Notes under the pieces: generated by a model
The model's database searches: none
Seen by the model: the letters and a program-made list of their open reading frames with translations, nothing else
Told to the model about the DNA's origin: nothing
Part shown: positions 14,342 to 22,764 of the stretch, in pieces
How positions within the stretch are numbered: the stretch's first letter is position 1
Layout of the letters: each line of letters begins with the position of its first letter
Made by a program: the position numbers and the translations under genes
DNA from: an uncultured Kiritimatiellota bacterium
Lineage (GTDB): Bacteria; Verrucomicrobiota; Kiritimatiellia; RFP12; UBA1067
Assembly (NCBI GenBank): GCA_934635045.1
Contig: CAKTZA010000028.1
Span: 1 to 44,349, forward strand
Direction: 5' to 3'
DNA: 44,349 bases

Positions 14342-15612
14342 AAGTACTGGACGGTCGTGTTTTCGTAGAGGAACCACGCGAGCGCGCCAATGACGACGCA
14401 CGCCGCGACCTGCACGAGCGCCGAGAGCGTCCAGAGCCAGGCGGGGCCGTCATTCGCCGCCGCCGTCGTGGCCGTCGGCGACGCGACCGCCGCGAGCGGC
14501 ATCTCCGGGATGTCGGCGATGTCCGCCACCGCCGGTTCGGACGGTGCGCCTTCGGCTGTCGGCGCGGCCGGCGCCCCTGCGGGCTTTGCGGCTGCCGACA
14601 CTGCGCCCGGACGCTTGATGCCGAACTTGCCGGCCGGACGCACGGCACTGCCCGGTCGGGCGATGCGCAGCGTCTTGCGCTGCGTAATCGTCGCGGCACC
14701 GGACGCCTCCGCACCTGCGGCCGCCGGAGCCGCCGATTCGGGAGCCGCCGCAGGAGCCGTCTCGGCCTTGGGGGCGGTCGCCGCCGTCGGGATGTCGATC
14801 GGCCGCTTGATGCGAATCGTCTTCATCGGCGCGTGCTCGTCCTTGACGGGCGCGACGCCCATCGCGTCCGACAGCGAGATGCGGGCCGTCTTGTGCTTCG
14901 CGGCTTCCTTCTGGGCCTCGCTCATCGCTGCGTCGGCGATGATGCCCGTCTTGCGCAGGATCGCCTGCTGCGGAATCTGCTGGGTGATGCCCTTGAGCTT
15001 CTGCGTGACCGTCTTCAGCTGCTCCATCGGCTTCGGCAACTCCACGGCCGGCGGCGTCACCGCGTCACGCGCAATCGCCTTCGCCTCGACCGTCGGGAGC
15101 TTCCCGACGCCCTGCGCGTCAATCGCCACGGGCGCGGCCGGCTTCGGCGGTTCGGCCGCCGGGGTCGCGGCAGCCACCGGGGCAGCAACAGGCTTCGGCA
15201 CCGCCGCCGGTGCGGCGACAGGCGTCACGGGCTTCGGCAGCGGCGCGGCGGCAATCGTCGCGCCCGGCTTGTGGATGACGGGCTTCGGCGGGAGCTTGAT
15301 GCCCGGACGCAAGGCCGAGACCGTCGCGCCCGGATGGGGCGGAAGCTTCAGGCCCGGCTTCAGGGCCGAGGCCCCCACACCGGGCTTCGGCGGCAGTTTC
15401 AGCCCCGGCTTCAGCGCGGACACGGTCGCGCCCGGCTTCGGCGGCAGCTTCAGGCCCGGACGCAAAGCCGAGACGGTCGCGCCGCCCGGCACGGGCTTGC
15501 GCGCAATCGGGTTCAGCTTCAGCGTCGACGCCAGCGGCGCGGCCGGCTTCGCCAGCGGATCGGCCTTCGGCGGCTCCGCCGCGACCGGTGTCATCTCAAC
15601 TTCTTCTGCCAT
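14338..15612 (-). CDS. Pro/Ala-rich repeat protein with C-terminal membrane anchor
   Basis: A 424-residue protein not recognised as a named family. Residues 44-111 are four tandem 17-residue repeats of the form GATVSALRPGLKLPPKP. A Pro/Ala-rich spacer follows, then a short helical block (about 190-250, VTQKLKGITQQIPQQAILRK) and three similar basic motifs spaced through the second half: KTARISL, KTIRIKRP and KTLRIARP. The end is a single membrane segment (about 390-415) with a short tail, and there is no signal peptide, so it is probably tail-anchored with its bulk in the cytoplasm. It lies between frr and an ABC permease. A role in organising a membrane complex is only a guess. Confidence 0.7.
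   Translation of the reverse strand: MAEEVEMTPVAAEPPKADPLAKPAAPLASTLKLNPIARKPVPGGATVSALRPGLKLPPKPGATVSALKPGLKLPPKPGVGASALKPGLKLPPHPGATVSALRPGIKLPPKPVIHKPGATIAAAPLPKPVTPVAAPAAVPKPVAAPVAAATPAAEPPKPAAPVAIDAQGVGKLPTVEAKAIARDAVTPPAVELPKPMEQLKTVTQKLKGITQQIPQQAILRKTGIIADAAMSEAQKEAAKHKTARISLSDAMGVAPVKDEHAPMKTIRIKRPIDIPTAATAPKAETAPAAAPESAAPAAAGAEASGAATITQRKTLRIARPGSAVRPAGKFGIKRPGAVSAAAKPAGAPAAPTAEGAPSEPAVADIADIPEMPLAAVASPTATTAAANDGPAWLWTLSALVQVAACVVIGALAWFLYENTTVQYF
15280..15483 (-). repeat. Four tandem 51-bp coding repeats
   Basis: The DNA encodes four consecutive 17-residue units (consensus start GATVSAL, then RPGLKLPPKP). The third unit is the most divergent (GVGASAL). They lie wholly inside the Pro/Ala-rich protein gene and keep its frame. 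Confidence 0.85.
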
Positions 15613-15632
15613 GACTGCCCTCCTTGATTAGA

Positions 15633-16196
15633 TTAAACCGCCATCACTTCGGCTTCCTTGGCCTTCAGCTCGGCGTCGATCTTCGCGATGCCGTCGTCCG
15701 TCGCCTTCTGGATCTTCTCCAGCGCGGACTTCAGGTCGTCCTCGGAAATCTTCTTGTCCTTCTCCAGCTTCTTCGCGGCGTCGTTCGCGTCGCGGCGGAC
15801 GTTGCGCATCGCGACCTTCTGGGCCTCGGCCTGCGTCTTCGCCGTCTTCACGATCTCCTTGCGGCGCTCCTCGTTCAGCTCCGGGACGGTGATGCGCAGC
15901 ACCTTGCCGTCCGTCTGCGGCGTGACGCCGAGGTTCGCCGCGAGAATCGCCTTGTTGATCGCGTCGATCGTCGTCGGGTCGAACGGCGTGATCTTGATCT
16001 GGCGCGGCTCCGGCGTCGAGATCGTCGCGATGTTCTTGATCGGCATCTTCGAGCCCCACGCCTCGACCTGCACGCCATCGACCATCGCCGGCGAGGCCTT
16101 GCCCGTGCGCAGGCCCGCGAACTGGGCCTTCAGCGCCTCGAAGCTCTTGTTGATCTTCGTCGTCGTGTCGTTCAGCACTTCAGAAACGGTTTCCAT
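15633..16196 (-). CDS. frr: Ribosome recycling factor
   Basis: A 187-residue protein, the normal family length, that splits post-termination ribosomes with EF-G in the cytoplasm. It shows the family's features throughout: FEALKAQFAGLRTGKASPAMVD near the N-terminus (helix 1 and the conserved RTGKA), VEAWGSKMPIKNIATISTPEPRQIKITPFD in the beta domain, TVPELNEERRKEIVKTAK, and the C-terminal helix ending AELKAKEAEVMAV. It follows pyrH on the same strand, the classic pyrH-frr order, with an unusual 21-base tandem repeat in the 81-base gap between them. Confidence 0.97.
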   Translation of the reverse strand: METVSEVLNDTTTKINKSFEALKAQFAGLRTGKASPAMVDGVQVEAWGSKMPIKNIATISTPEPRQIKITPFDPTTIDAINKAILAANLGVTPQTDGKVLRITVPELNEERRKEIVKTAKTQAEAQKVAMRNVRRDANDAAKKLEKDKKISEDDLKSALEKIQKATDDGIAKIDAELKAKEAEVMAV

Positions 16197-16208
16197 ACGT
16201 GTTCTTCC

Positions 16209-16262
16209 TTACTTCTTACTTTTTCCTTCTTACTTCTTACTTTTTCCTTCTTACTTCTTACC
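16209..16262. repeat. 21-bp AG/CT-rich tandem repeat between pyrH and frr
   Basis: About 2.6 units of TTACTTCTTACTTTTTCCTT+C, period 21, with starts at 16209, 16230 and 16251. On the coding (minus) strand it reads as purine-rich GAAGTAAG and GGAAAAAG, related to the AG-rich strings at 33521, 35485 and 41411. It lies just upstream of the frr start and could supply several Shine-Dalgarno-like GGAA sites. Confidence 0.85.
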
Positions 16263-16277
16263 TGCTTCAAACTTCTT

Positions 16278-17006
16278 TCAGTTCACGATCGTCCCGACCG
16301 TCTTGCCCGCGACGGCGGCCTCCAGGGCCTTCTTGTCGAAGAAGTCGAAGACGATGATCGGGATGTGGTTCTCCATGCAGAGCGCAAACGCGGCGGAATC
16401 CATCACCTTCAGGTGCTTCTCGATCGCCGTCTCGTACTTGAGCGAGGCGTACTTCGTCGCCTTCGGGTCCTTCTTCGGGTCGGCCGTGTAGACGCCATCG
16501 ACCTTCGTCGCCTTCAGGAGCGCGTCCGCCCCGATCTCGCTCGCCTTCAGGGCGGCCGCCGAGTCGGTCGAGAAGTACGGGTTGCCCGTGCCTCCGCCGA
16601 AAATGACGACGCGCCCCTTCTCGAAGTGGCGGAGCGCGCGGCGCTGGATGAACGGTTCGGCGAGCTTCGGCATCTCGATCGCCGTCATGACGCGCGTCGG
16701 CACGCCGATCGACTCCAGCGCGTTCATCATCGCAAGCGCGTTGATGATTGTCGCGAGCATGCCCATCGAGTCGCCCGTCACGCGGTTGACGCCCTGGCCC
16801 GCGCCCGTCAGGCCCCGGAAGATGTTGCCGCCGCCGAGGACGATGCCGACCTCACAGCCCATCGCGTGGATCTTCTTCACGCGCGCGGCCATGAACGCCA
16901 GCTTTTTCGGGTCGATGCACTCGCCCGTTTCCTTGTCGCCAAGGACTTCGCCGGAGAGCTTCAGGAGGATCCGGCGGTATTTCAGTTTACGAGAAGGTTT
17001 TTTCAC
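16278..17006 (-). CDS. pyrH: UMP kinase
   Basis: A 242-residue amino-acid-kinase-fold UMP kinase that phosphorylates UMP to UDP in pyrimidine nucleotide synthesis. It shows YRRILLKLSGEVL at the start, VGIVLGGGNIFRG, the nucleotide site NRVTGDSMGMLATIINALAM, and GGGTGNPYFSTDSAAALKASEI, all hallmark PyrH segments; the length is normal. The start is a GTG 7 bases after a strong promoter (TTGCCA, 17 bases, TACAAT), so the mRNA is probably leaderless and lacks a Shine-Dalgarno. It heads a unit with frr, the Pro/Ala-rich protein and the permease. Confidence 0.97.
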   Translation of the reverse strand: MKKPSRKLKYRRILLKLSGEVLGDKETGECIDPKKLAFMAARVKKIHAMGCEVGIVLGGGNIFRGLTGAGQGVNRVTGDSMGMLATIINALAMMNALESIGVPTRVMTAIEMPKLAEPFIQRRALRHFEKGRVVIFGGGTGNPYFSTDSAAALKASEIGADALLKATKVDGVYTADPKKDPKATKYASLKYETAIEKHLKVMDSAAFALCMENHIPIIVFDFFDKKALEAAVAGKTVGTIVN

Positions 17007-17013
17007 AACGGGA

Positions 17014-17042
17014 ATTGTACCAAATCAAGGATGAAATGGCAA
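17014..17042 (-). promoter_or_regulatory. pyrH promoter, -35 and extended -10, leaderless
   Basis: On the minus strand: TTGCCA (17037-17042), a 17-base spacer ending in TGG, then TACAAT (17014-17019). Seven bases separate it from the GTG start at 17006. It lies in the 71-base gap after thrS, so pyrH has its own promoter. Confidence 0.8.
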
Positions 17043-17077
17043 TGCCCCCGCGAAAGGCGGAGGCAGTGCGCCGCACG

Positions 17078-18820
17078 TTAGGCCTCCAGCTCCGCGTGGA
17101 GCTTCGCGACGAAATCGGGCAGCTTCATCGCGCCGAGGTCGCCGTCCGCACGGGAACGGACGGAGATCTGCTCCGCCGCCTCGTCGCGCGGCCCGACCAC
17201 GACCTGATACGGCACCTTCATGAGCGTCGCCTCGCGGATCTTCGCGCCAAGCTTCTCGGCGGACGCATCGACCTCGACGCGGAAGCCCGCCGCGCGCAGG
17301 GCCGACTGGATCTTCTTCGCGTAGGCCATGGCCTTGTCGGAGATCGGCAGGATGCGCACCTGCTCCGGCGCGAGCCAGAGCGGGAACGCGCCCGCGTAGT
17401 GTTCGATCAGGATGCCGAAGAAGCGCTCGATCGAGCCGAGCAGCGCGCGGTGCACCATGTAGGGCTGATGCTCCTTGCCGTCGTCGCCGACGTAGGTGAG
17501 GTTGAAGCGCTCCGGCAGGTTGAAGTCGAACTGGACGGTGCCGAGCTGCCACGGGCGGCCGAGCGCGTCCTTGATCTTCATGTCGATCTTCGGGCCGTAG
17601 AACGCGCCGCCGCCCTCGTCGACCTCGTAGCTCATGCCCTCCTGGTCAAGCGCGTCCCGCAGGGACTGCGTGGCCTGCTCCCAGCGCGCGGGGTCGCCGA
17701 CGGCCTTCGCGGGTTTCGTCGAGAGGTACGCCTGGATCTCGTGGAAGCCGAACTTGCCGAGCATCTTCTTCGCGAACTCGACCGTATCCTTGATCTCCTG
17801 CACGATCTGCTCGGGCGTGCAGAAGATGTGCGCGTCGTCCTGCGTAAAGCCGCGCACGCGGAAGAGGCCGTGGCGGACGCCGTCCTTCTCGTAGCGGTAG
17901 ACCGTGCCGAGCTCGGCGTAGCGGAGCGGCAGGTCGCGGTAGCTGCGCTTCTCGAACTGGTAGCACTGGATATGGAACGGGCAGTTCATCGGCTTCACGT
18001 AGTAGTCCTGCACGTAGGCGTCCTGACCTTCGCCCTCCTGCACGTGCATGACCGGGAACATGCCCTCCTTGTAGAAGCCAAGGTGGCCTGAGGTCTCCCA
18101 GAGGTTCGACTTGCCGACATGCGGCGTGTAGACGATCTCGTAGCCCGCCTCGTAGTGCTTCCGCCGCCAGTAGTCCTCGATCGCGACGCGGACGCGCGCC
18201 CCGCGCGGCAGCCAGTGGGCGAGGCCGGGGCCGACCTGCTCGGTGATCGTGAAGAGCTTGAGCTGCTTGCCGAGGATGCGGTGGTCGCGGCGCTTCGCCT
18301 CCTCCGCGCGGGCGACGATCTCGTCGAGCTCCTTCTGGTCCTTCGCGACGATGCCGTAGACGCGCTGGAGCATCTTGTTCTTCTCGTCGCCGCGATAGTA
18401 GCTGCCGGCGATCTTCGTGAGCTTGACGACGCCAATCTGCTTCGCGTGCTCGACGTGCGGCCCCCGGCACATCTCGACGTAGTCGCCGACCGCGTAGGTC
18501 GAGATCGGCCCGCCGTCGGCGATGACGTCCTGAAGGCGCTCCAGCTTGTACTTCTGGCCCGCGAGGAGGGCCTTCGCCTCGTCGGCCGTGACCTCCTTCT
18601 TCACGAACGGCTCGTCGAGCGCGATGAGGCGCGCGATCTCGGCCTCGATCTTCGGGAAGTCCTCCGGCGTGATGCGGTGGGGAAGGTCGAAGTCGTAGTA
18701 GAAGCCGTCGTCCGTCGCCGGCCCGATGTCGACCTGCACGTCGTCAAAAAGGTTCATGACCGCGCGCGCCATCATGTGCGCCGCGGAATGCCGTCTCTGC
18801 TGCTCGCTGATCTCTGCCAT
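17078..18820 (-). CDS. thrS: Threonyl-tRNA synthetase lacking the TGS domain
   Basis: A 580-residue class II synthetase that charges tRNA-Thr. It begins at the editing domain (RRHSAAHMMARAV, the HxxxH zinc/editing motif), with the second editing motif VEMCRGPHVEHAKQIG. The catalytic core has KPMNCPFHIQCY with the zinc-ligand Cys, motif 2 YRYEKDGVRHGLFRVRGFTQDDAHIF, and motif 3 HRALLGSIERFFGILIEHYAG; the anticodon-binding domain occupies the last about 100 residues. The roughly 60-residue N-terminal TGS domain of the E. coli type is absent, a variant known in some bacteria. AGGAG lies 6 bases before the ATG and an extended -10 box about 25 bases upstream. Confidence 0.97.
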   Translation of the reverse strand: MAEISEQQRRHSAAHMMARAVMNLFDDVQVDIGPATDDGFYYDFDLPHRITPEDFPKIEAEIARLIALDEPFVKKEVTADEAKALLAGQKYKLERLQDVIADGGPISTYAVGDYVEMCRGPHVEHAKQIGVVKLTKIAGSYYRGDEKNKMLQRVYGIVAKDQKELDEIVARAEEAKRRDHRILGKQLKLFTITEQVGPGLAHWLPRGARVRVAIEDYWRRKHYEAGYEIVYTPHVGKSNLWETSGHLGFYKEGMFPVMHVQEGEGQDAYVQDYYVKPMNCPFHIQCYQFEKRSYRDLPLRYAELGTVYRYEKDGVRHGLFRVRGFTQDDAHIFCTPEQIVQEIKDTVEFAKKMLGKFGFHEIQAYLSTKPAKAVGDPARWEQATQSLRDALDQEGMSYEVDEGGGAFYGPKIDMKIKDALGRPWQLGTVQFDFNLPERFNLTYVGDDGKEHQPYMVHRALLGSIERFFGILIEHYAGAFPLWLAPEQVRILPISDKAMAYAKKIQSALRAAGFRVEVDASAEKLGAKIREATLMKVPYQVVVGPRDEAAEQISVRSRADGDLGAMKLPDFVAKLHAELEA

Positions 18821-18844
18821 GTTTTCTCCTTGGAAAGTCCGAGT

Positions 18845-18853
18845 ATTATATCA
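18845..18853 (-). promoter_or_regulatory. thrS extended -10 promoter
   Basis: The minus strand reads TGATATAAT (hexamer 18845-18850), giving a predicted leader of about 17 bases that contains an AGGAG. No clear -35 is seen. It overlaps the end of the upstream gene, whose stop is at 18858. Confidence 0.6.
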
Positions 18854-18857
18854 AAAT

Positions 18858-19286
18858 TCAGCGGCGTTCGGACGCCATCTCGTCCAGAAGGCCAACCGCG
18901 AGCTTCACGAGCTCGACGCACGGACGCTTCCGATAATAGGCGGGCGTACGGGTCTCCGGCGCGCCGCCGACCGTCGCGCCCGTGCCCGCCAGCAGCTCGC
19001 GGCAGACGATCGAGCCGGTTTCGGCCCTGAAGCGCGCGCAGAAGTCCTGGATCGCCGGATACGCCGCCGCCTTGTCCGGCCCGAAGCGCATGCCGAGCAC
19101 CATCGCCGCCGCCGAGACGGCGCCGCAGACCTCGCGCATGCGGCCGACGCCGCCGCCGAGACCGCAGGCCACGCGCCGCGCCAGCTCCTCGTCAAGCCCG
19201 AACTCGTCCGCGAACGCGGCGAAGACCGCCTGCGAACAGTTGCATCCGCTCCTGAAGAGCGCTTCCGCCTTTTCAACACGGTTCAT
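18858..19286 (-). CDS. C_GCAxxG_C_C family (putative redox) protein
   Basis: A 142-residue cytoplasmic protein of the C_GCAxxG_C_C family, recognised from the spaced cysteines: CNCSQAV near residue 17, then CGLGGGVGRMREVCGAVSAAAMVLG, then GSIVCRELL and KRPCVELVKLAV. The family is thought to be redox- or metal-related in anaerobes; no reaction is established. Upstream GGAGAAAG serves as a ribosome site about 11 bases before the ATG. It lies 44 bases after the secretion-F-like gene and directly before the thrS promoter, so it is probably co-transcribed with the former. The open frame extends well upstream but only over the end of the neighbouring gene. Confidence 0.85.
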   Translation of the reverse strand: MNRVEKAEALFRSGCNCSQAVFAAFADEFGLDEELARRVACGLGGGVGRMREVCGAVSAAAMVLGMRFGPDKAAAYPAIQDFCARFRAETGSIVCRELLAGTGATVGGAPETRTPAYYRKRPCVELVKLAVGLLDEMASERR

Positions 19287-19330
19287 TCCGAAAATTCTTT
19301 CTCCGTTCCCTGTTTCCTGCGCGCCTTGCG

Positions 19331-20521
19331 CTATCCGATGGAGGACGACACCTTGAAGACGGCCATGAGGATCGCGATCGCGACGAAGCCGACGACGCCG
19401 GCGATCGCGACGATCAGGATCGGCTCCAGCGCGTTCGTGAACGAGACGATGTTGCGGTCCATGTCCTTCTGGTAGCGCTTGCCGATGTGCTCCAGCGACG
19501 ACGCCATGTCGCCCGCCTGCTCGCCGACCGCGAGCATGTCGGTCATCATGCGCGGGAACGCGCCGGACGAGGCGAGCGGCCCGGAGATCGACGTGCCGTC
19601 CGTCACGCGCTGGCGCGCCGTCCGCAGCGCGTCGCCGATCACGGCGTTGCCGCACGTCTCCTCGCAGATCTTGAGCGCCTGAAGAACGTTGACGCCGTTC
19701 GTGAGCAGCGTCTTGAGCGTGTAGGCGAGCGACGAGTACGCGCCCGCCGCGACGATGCCTCGGATGAGCGGCGCGCGGAGCTTCCAGCCGTCGAGCGCGC
19801 GGACGCCCGCCGCCGTCCGGATCCACCGCCGAAACCACCAGACGAACGCGGCGACGCCAATCGCCATGAGCCAGCCGTAGTGGATGAGCGCATCGGACAT
19901 TCCGATCAGGATGCGCGTCGGCAGCGGCAGCGCCGCGCCAAGCGAGTCGAACACCTTCTGGAACTGCGGGATGATCCAGACGAGCGCGCCGATGACGGCG
20001 ACGACGCCGAAGCAGAGCACGATGACCGGGTAGGTGAGCGCGCTCTTGATCTTGCCGCGCATATTGTCGTCACGCTCGTAGTGCTCGCCGAGGCGGCGCA
20101 GCACCTCGACCATCGCGCCCGACGCCTCGCCCGCGCGCAGCATATTCGAGAACAGCGGCGGGAACGTCTTCGGATGGTGCGCGCAGGCGTCGGAGAAGCT
20201 CTCGCCGCGCACGATGCGGTCGCAGAGGTCCTGGCAGATGAACTTCTGCCCCGAGCCGTCCTCGCCCTGGTTCGCGAGCGCCTGCAGGGCCTGGCCGAGC
20301 GTCATGCCGGCCTCCAGCAGGTCGGCGAGCTCCGAGACGAAGAGCAGCACCTCGACGCGCTTCATGTCGGTCTTCGCCTTCGCCCCGCCGAGCTGCATGT
20401 TCCAGATCGACGCGGACGCCGGCGTCTTCGCGGCGGCGGGCTTCGCGGACGGCGCAGACGCGGCCGCAGTCAAGACTGCGGCCGCCGTGCCCGAAGGCGA
20501 TTTCCTCTTCGCGTAGCCCAT
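19331..20521 (-). CDS. Type II secretion / type IV pilus inner-membrane protein (GspF/PilC-like)
   Basis: A 396-residue GspF/PilC-family inner-membrane platform protein. After an Ala-rich, probably disordered N-terminus (about 1-50) come two copies of the T2SSF fold: KRVEVLLFVSELADLLEAGMTLGQAL, with RAGEASGAMVEVLRRLGEHYERDDNMRGKIKSALTYP, and later YSSLAYTLKTLLTNGVNVLQAL, with AVGEQAGDMASSLEHIGKRYQKDMDRNI. Three membrane segments are visible, at about 168-190, 218-240 and the C-terminus. It lacks pseudopilin or ATPase neighbours here, so its machinery is encoded elsewhere. The start is 8 bases after an extended -10 box, again predicting a leaderless message. Confidence 0.9.
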   Translation of the reverse strand: MGYAKRKSPSGTAAAVLTAAASAPSAKPAAAKTPASASIWNMQLGGAKAKTDMKRVEVLLFVSELADLLEAGMTLGQALQALANQGEDGSGQKFICQDLCDRIVRGESFSDACAHHPKTFPPLFSNMLRAGEASGAMVEVLRRLGEHYERDDNMRGKIKSALTYPVIVLCFGVVAVIGALVWIIPQFQKVFDSLGAALPLPTRILIGMSDALIHYGWLMAIGVAAFVWWFRRWIRTAAGVRALDGWKLRAPLIRGIVAAGAYSSLAYTLKTLLTNGVNVLQALKICEETCGNAVIGDALRTARQRVTDGTSISGPLASSGAFPRMMTDMLAVGEQAGDMASSLEHIGKRYQKDMDRNIVSFTNALEPILIVAIAGVVGFVAIAILMAVFKVSSSIG

Positions 20522-20529
20522 TGACGGGT

Positions 20530-20538
20530 ATTATACCA
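20530..20538 (-). promoter_or_regulatory. Extended -10 promoter of the GspF-like gene, leaderless type
   Basis: The minus strand reads TGGTATAAT (hexamer 20530-20535), 8 bases before the ATG at 20521. It lies in the 22-base gap after the DUF4432 gene, so any -35 would be inside that gene's last codons; none is obvious. Confidence 0.7.
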
Positions 20539-20543
20539 TAATC

Positions 20544-21566
20544 TCAGAGAAGCCCCGTCTCGATGTGGATCGAGAACGTCTTCCCCGGCGCGAGGTACTT
20601 CTGCTCCTTGTGCGCCTGGCAGAAGAGACGGCCCTTGTGCTCCGCCGTCGCCGGCAGGCACATGCCCATCGCGTCCTCCTGCTCCGTGCGCGCGATCCAG
20701 CGCGTCGCGTAGGGAAGCTCCGACGGACGGTACTTCACGAAGACGCCGCCCTTCTTGCCGGGGTAGACCTGCTTGACGACGGCCCAGCCCTTCGCGTCCG
20801 CCTTGTGGAAGTAGCAGTTGACGATCTCGGGACGGTAGCTCTCGCCCTTCGCGCCGACCGTGGCCTGCGCCGTGTAGTCCTTCTCCAGCACGTCGAGGAA
20901 GCGGTTCGTCGCGTCGGCCCACGGCTTGTAGTACCCCTCCGGCACCTCGCGGTTGACGATCGGCGGACGCTTCAGCGGCGACTCGACGATCTTCGAGCCG
21001 TCGACGGGGCGGTGGTTGACGTGGCAGAGGTAGTAGTACTCGAACGGGATGTCCTTGTGGTTCTTCACCTCGGCGGAGATCTCGATCTTCGCGGCGTTCT
21101 TGCGCAGGACGACCTTCGGCGAGAACGTGTAGTTGTAGGTGAAGCACATCGTGTTGCGGAACGTGCCCCCGACCGCGACGAAGTCGTCGCCGAACTCGAG
21201 GTACGCCTCCTGGTAGCGCGCGACCGGCAGCTCGGCGTGCCCGATGTGCGTGTCGGCGGGCGTCGGGTTGCCCATCGCCGTGAGGCCGCAGTGCATCATG
21301 AAGCAGCCGTAGCTCTCGCTGTAGCTCTTCTGGAAGTCCGCCGGCTCGTCGTACATCGACTTCATCGTCAGCTCGCGCCCGTCGAAGTCGCAGCGCCAGA
21401 TCATCTGGCCGATCCACGGCAGGATCGTGAAGCTGCCGCGCCGGTTCGAGACCTTGAGCGCCTCGACGCCCGTCGAGTAGCGGAAGCCGACCGCCTTGAA
21501 CTCGCCGCTTTCGGCCACGAGCGTGGGTTCCTTCGTGAAGACGAAGTTCGAGAGATTGATCTTCAT
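20544..21566 (-). CDS. DUF4432 family aldose-epimerase-like protein
   Basis: A 340-residue cytoplasmic protein of the galactose-mutarotase-like superfamily (DUF4432 type), expected to bind or interconvert a sugar anomer. Visible family features are FTILPWIGQMIWRCDFDGRELTM early on, SYGCFMMHCGLTAMGNPTPAD with GHAELP, CYLxH-like YYLCHVNHRPVDGSKIV, and the C-terminal PGKTFSIHIETGL. It starts 35 bases after rhaT, with AAAGGAAA before the ATG, so it is second in a rhaT operon. This pairing supports a role in L-rhamnose or related deoxysugar use. The open frame continues upstream into the rhaT end but without family sequence. Confidence 0.82.
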   Translation of the reverse strand: MKINLSNFVFTKEPTLVAESGEFKAVGFRYSTGVEALKVSNRRGSFTILPWIGQMIWRCDFDGRELTMKSMYDEPADFQKSYSESYGCFMMHCGLTAMGNPTPADTHIGHAELPVARYQEAYLEFGDDFVAVGGTFRNTMCFTYNYTFSPKVVLRKNAAKIEISAEVKNHKDIPFEYYYLCHVNHRPVDGSKIVESPLKRPPIVNREVPEGYYKPWADATNRFLDVLEKDYTAQATVGAKGESYRPEIVNCYFHKADAKGWAVVKQVYPGKKGGVFVKYRPSELPYATRWIARTEQEDAMGMCLPATAEHKGRLFCQAHKEQKYLAPGKTFSIHIETGLL

Positions 21567-21601
21567 GTCTGTGTGTTTCCTTTTTGTTGTGTGTTGTGCG
21601 T

Positions 21602-22666
21602 TTACTTTGAGCCAAGCGAAATGGCGACAAACGAGACGACGAGGACGGCCGTGCCGAGCGCCAGCATCGCCTTGGTCTTCGCGCTCGTGCCCCGCCATTC
21701 GCCGGTCAGGATGCCGACGATCGTCGAGAAGAAGATCGTCGAGGCCATCATCACCGCGAACGAGATGTACTTGAGGTCGCCCATCAGCGGCTCGCCGGCC
21801 TTCGTGCAGACGAACTGCATCACCCACAGGACGCCGATCGCGACGCACAGGAGCACGTTGCGGGCCGACGGCCGCGCATAGTCGCCGAACGTCCGGTGCG
21901 CGAAGTTCTGCTGGAGGCACCAGAGCGCCGAGACGGAGAAGCCGCCCCAGAGGACGACCATGATGACGGGCATGCCCTGCCAGGGGAAGAGCGCGCCCTC
22001 GGCGACGGCGCCCGCCTTGACGGCCGCCGCGTAGGCCGCCGACTCGATTACGCCGCCGGACTGGAGCCCCAGGTTCATGCAGGCCGAGCAGACGCCCGAA
22101 ATGACGGCGACGACCATGCCCTTCTTGAAGTCAAATTCGGCGACGGCCTTCTTCTTCTCCTCTTCCGGCAGCTCGTTCTCCTTGCACTTGCCGGCGAAGC
22201 CGACGAAGCCGATGCCCGCAAGCGAGCCGACGACGCCGGCGAGCACGATGACCTTGCCCATGACGAGGGCCCCCGTCGCGTCGAAGAGCAGCGACGCGGC
22301 CTGCCCGTTCATGACGGGCGGCAGGATCGTTCCCGTCGCGGCGCAGAGCCCGCAGCCGATCGCGAGCCCAAGCCCGATGCCGAGGTAGCGCACCATCAGC
22401 CCCCACGTGAGGCCGCCGACGCCCCAGAGCGCGCCGAAGAGGACGCACTTCGCGAGCACGGGCGCGGGCGCGGACGTGACGACCGCCCAGAAGTCCGGCA
22501 CCATCAGGGCGCAGATCAGCGTCGGGCAGCAGATGTGCCCCACGAAGACGTAGACGAGCCACCACGTCTCGTACGCCCAGCCCTTGACGCCGCGCGCGGG
22601 GAGAAGAAACGTGGCGCCGGCGAGACCGCCGAGCGCGAAGACGCACATACCGAGAATGGATGACAT
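21602..22666 (-). CDS. rhaT: L-rhamnose/proton symporter RhaT-like
   Basis: A 354-residue membrane protein with about ten segments, matching RhaT in length and order: FLLPARGVKGWAYETWWLVYVFVG at the start, CALMVPDFWAVV, the conserved LFGALWGVGGLTWGLMVRYLGIGLGLAIGCGLCAATGTI, and near the end LCVAIGVLWVMQFVCTKAGEPLMG. It is expected to import L-rhamnose or a similar 6-deoxyhexose with protons across the inner membrane. It has its own strong promoter, with an AGGAA Shine-Dalgarno, and is followed by the DUF4432 gene. No rhamnose kinase, isomerase or aldolase is in the window, so the specificity is inferred from the family. Confidence 0.88.
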   Translation of the reverse strand: MSSILGMCVFALGGLAGATFLLPARGVKGWAYETWWLVYVFVGHICCPTLICALMVPDFWAVVTSAPAPVLAKCVLFGALWGVGGLTWGLMVRYLGIGLGLAIGCGLCAATGTILPPVMNGQAASLLFDATGALVMGKVIVLAGVVGSLAGIGFVGFAGKCKENELPEEEKKKAVAEFDFKKGMVVAVISGVCSACMNLGLQSGGVIESAAYAAAVKAGAVAEGALFPWQGMPVIMVVLWGGFSVSALWCLQQNFAHRTFGDYARPSARNVLLCVAIGVLWVMQFVCTKAGEPLMGDLKYISFAVMMASTIFFSTIVGILTGEWRGTSAKTKAMLALGTAVLVVSFVAISLGSK

Positions 22667-22702
22667 GGATCGACCTTGCTTCCTTTGTTGTTCTGGGTGT
22701 GC

Positions 22703-22731
22703 ATTGTACCATTCTCGCCCGCGTTTGGCAA
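22703..22731 (-). promoter_or_regulatory. rhaT promoter, -35 and extended -10
   Basis: On the minus strand: TTGCCA (22726-22731), a 17-base spacer ending TGG, then TACAAT (22703-22708). The elements are identical to the pyrH promoter, but here a leader of about 30 bases with AGGAA follows. It fills the gap after the cca gene. Confidence 0.78.
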
Positions 22732-22764
22732 GTCCACGCCGCCTCCGTGTCGCCGACGTCCGCC

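Noticed and set aside
15280..15483. Four 51-bp repeats as a possible CRISPR or regulatory array
   Set aside because: They are in-frame protein repeats with codon-level divergence.
16209..16262. Tandem 21-bp units as a possible CRISPR array
   Set aside because: Units are directly abutting with no unique spacers, only 2.6 copies and purely AG/CT sequence; no cas genes are nearby.
18858..19838. A 326-codon reading of the C_GCAxxG_C_C gene
   Set aside because: The first 184 codons overlap the GspF-like gene in another frame and are shadow; the family sequence and ribosome site begin at 19286.
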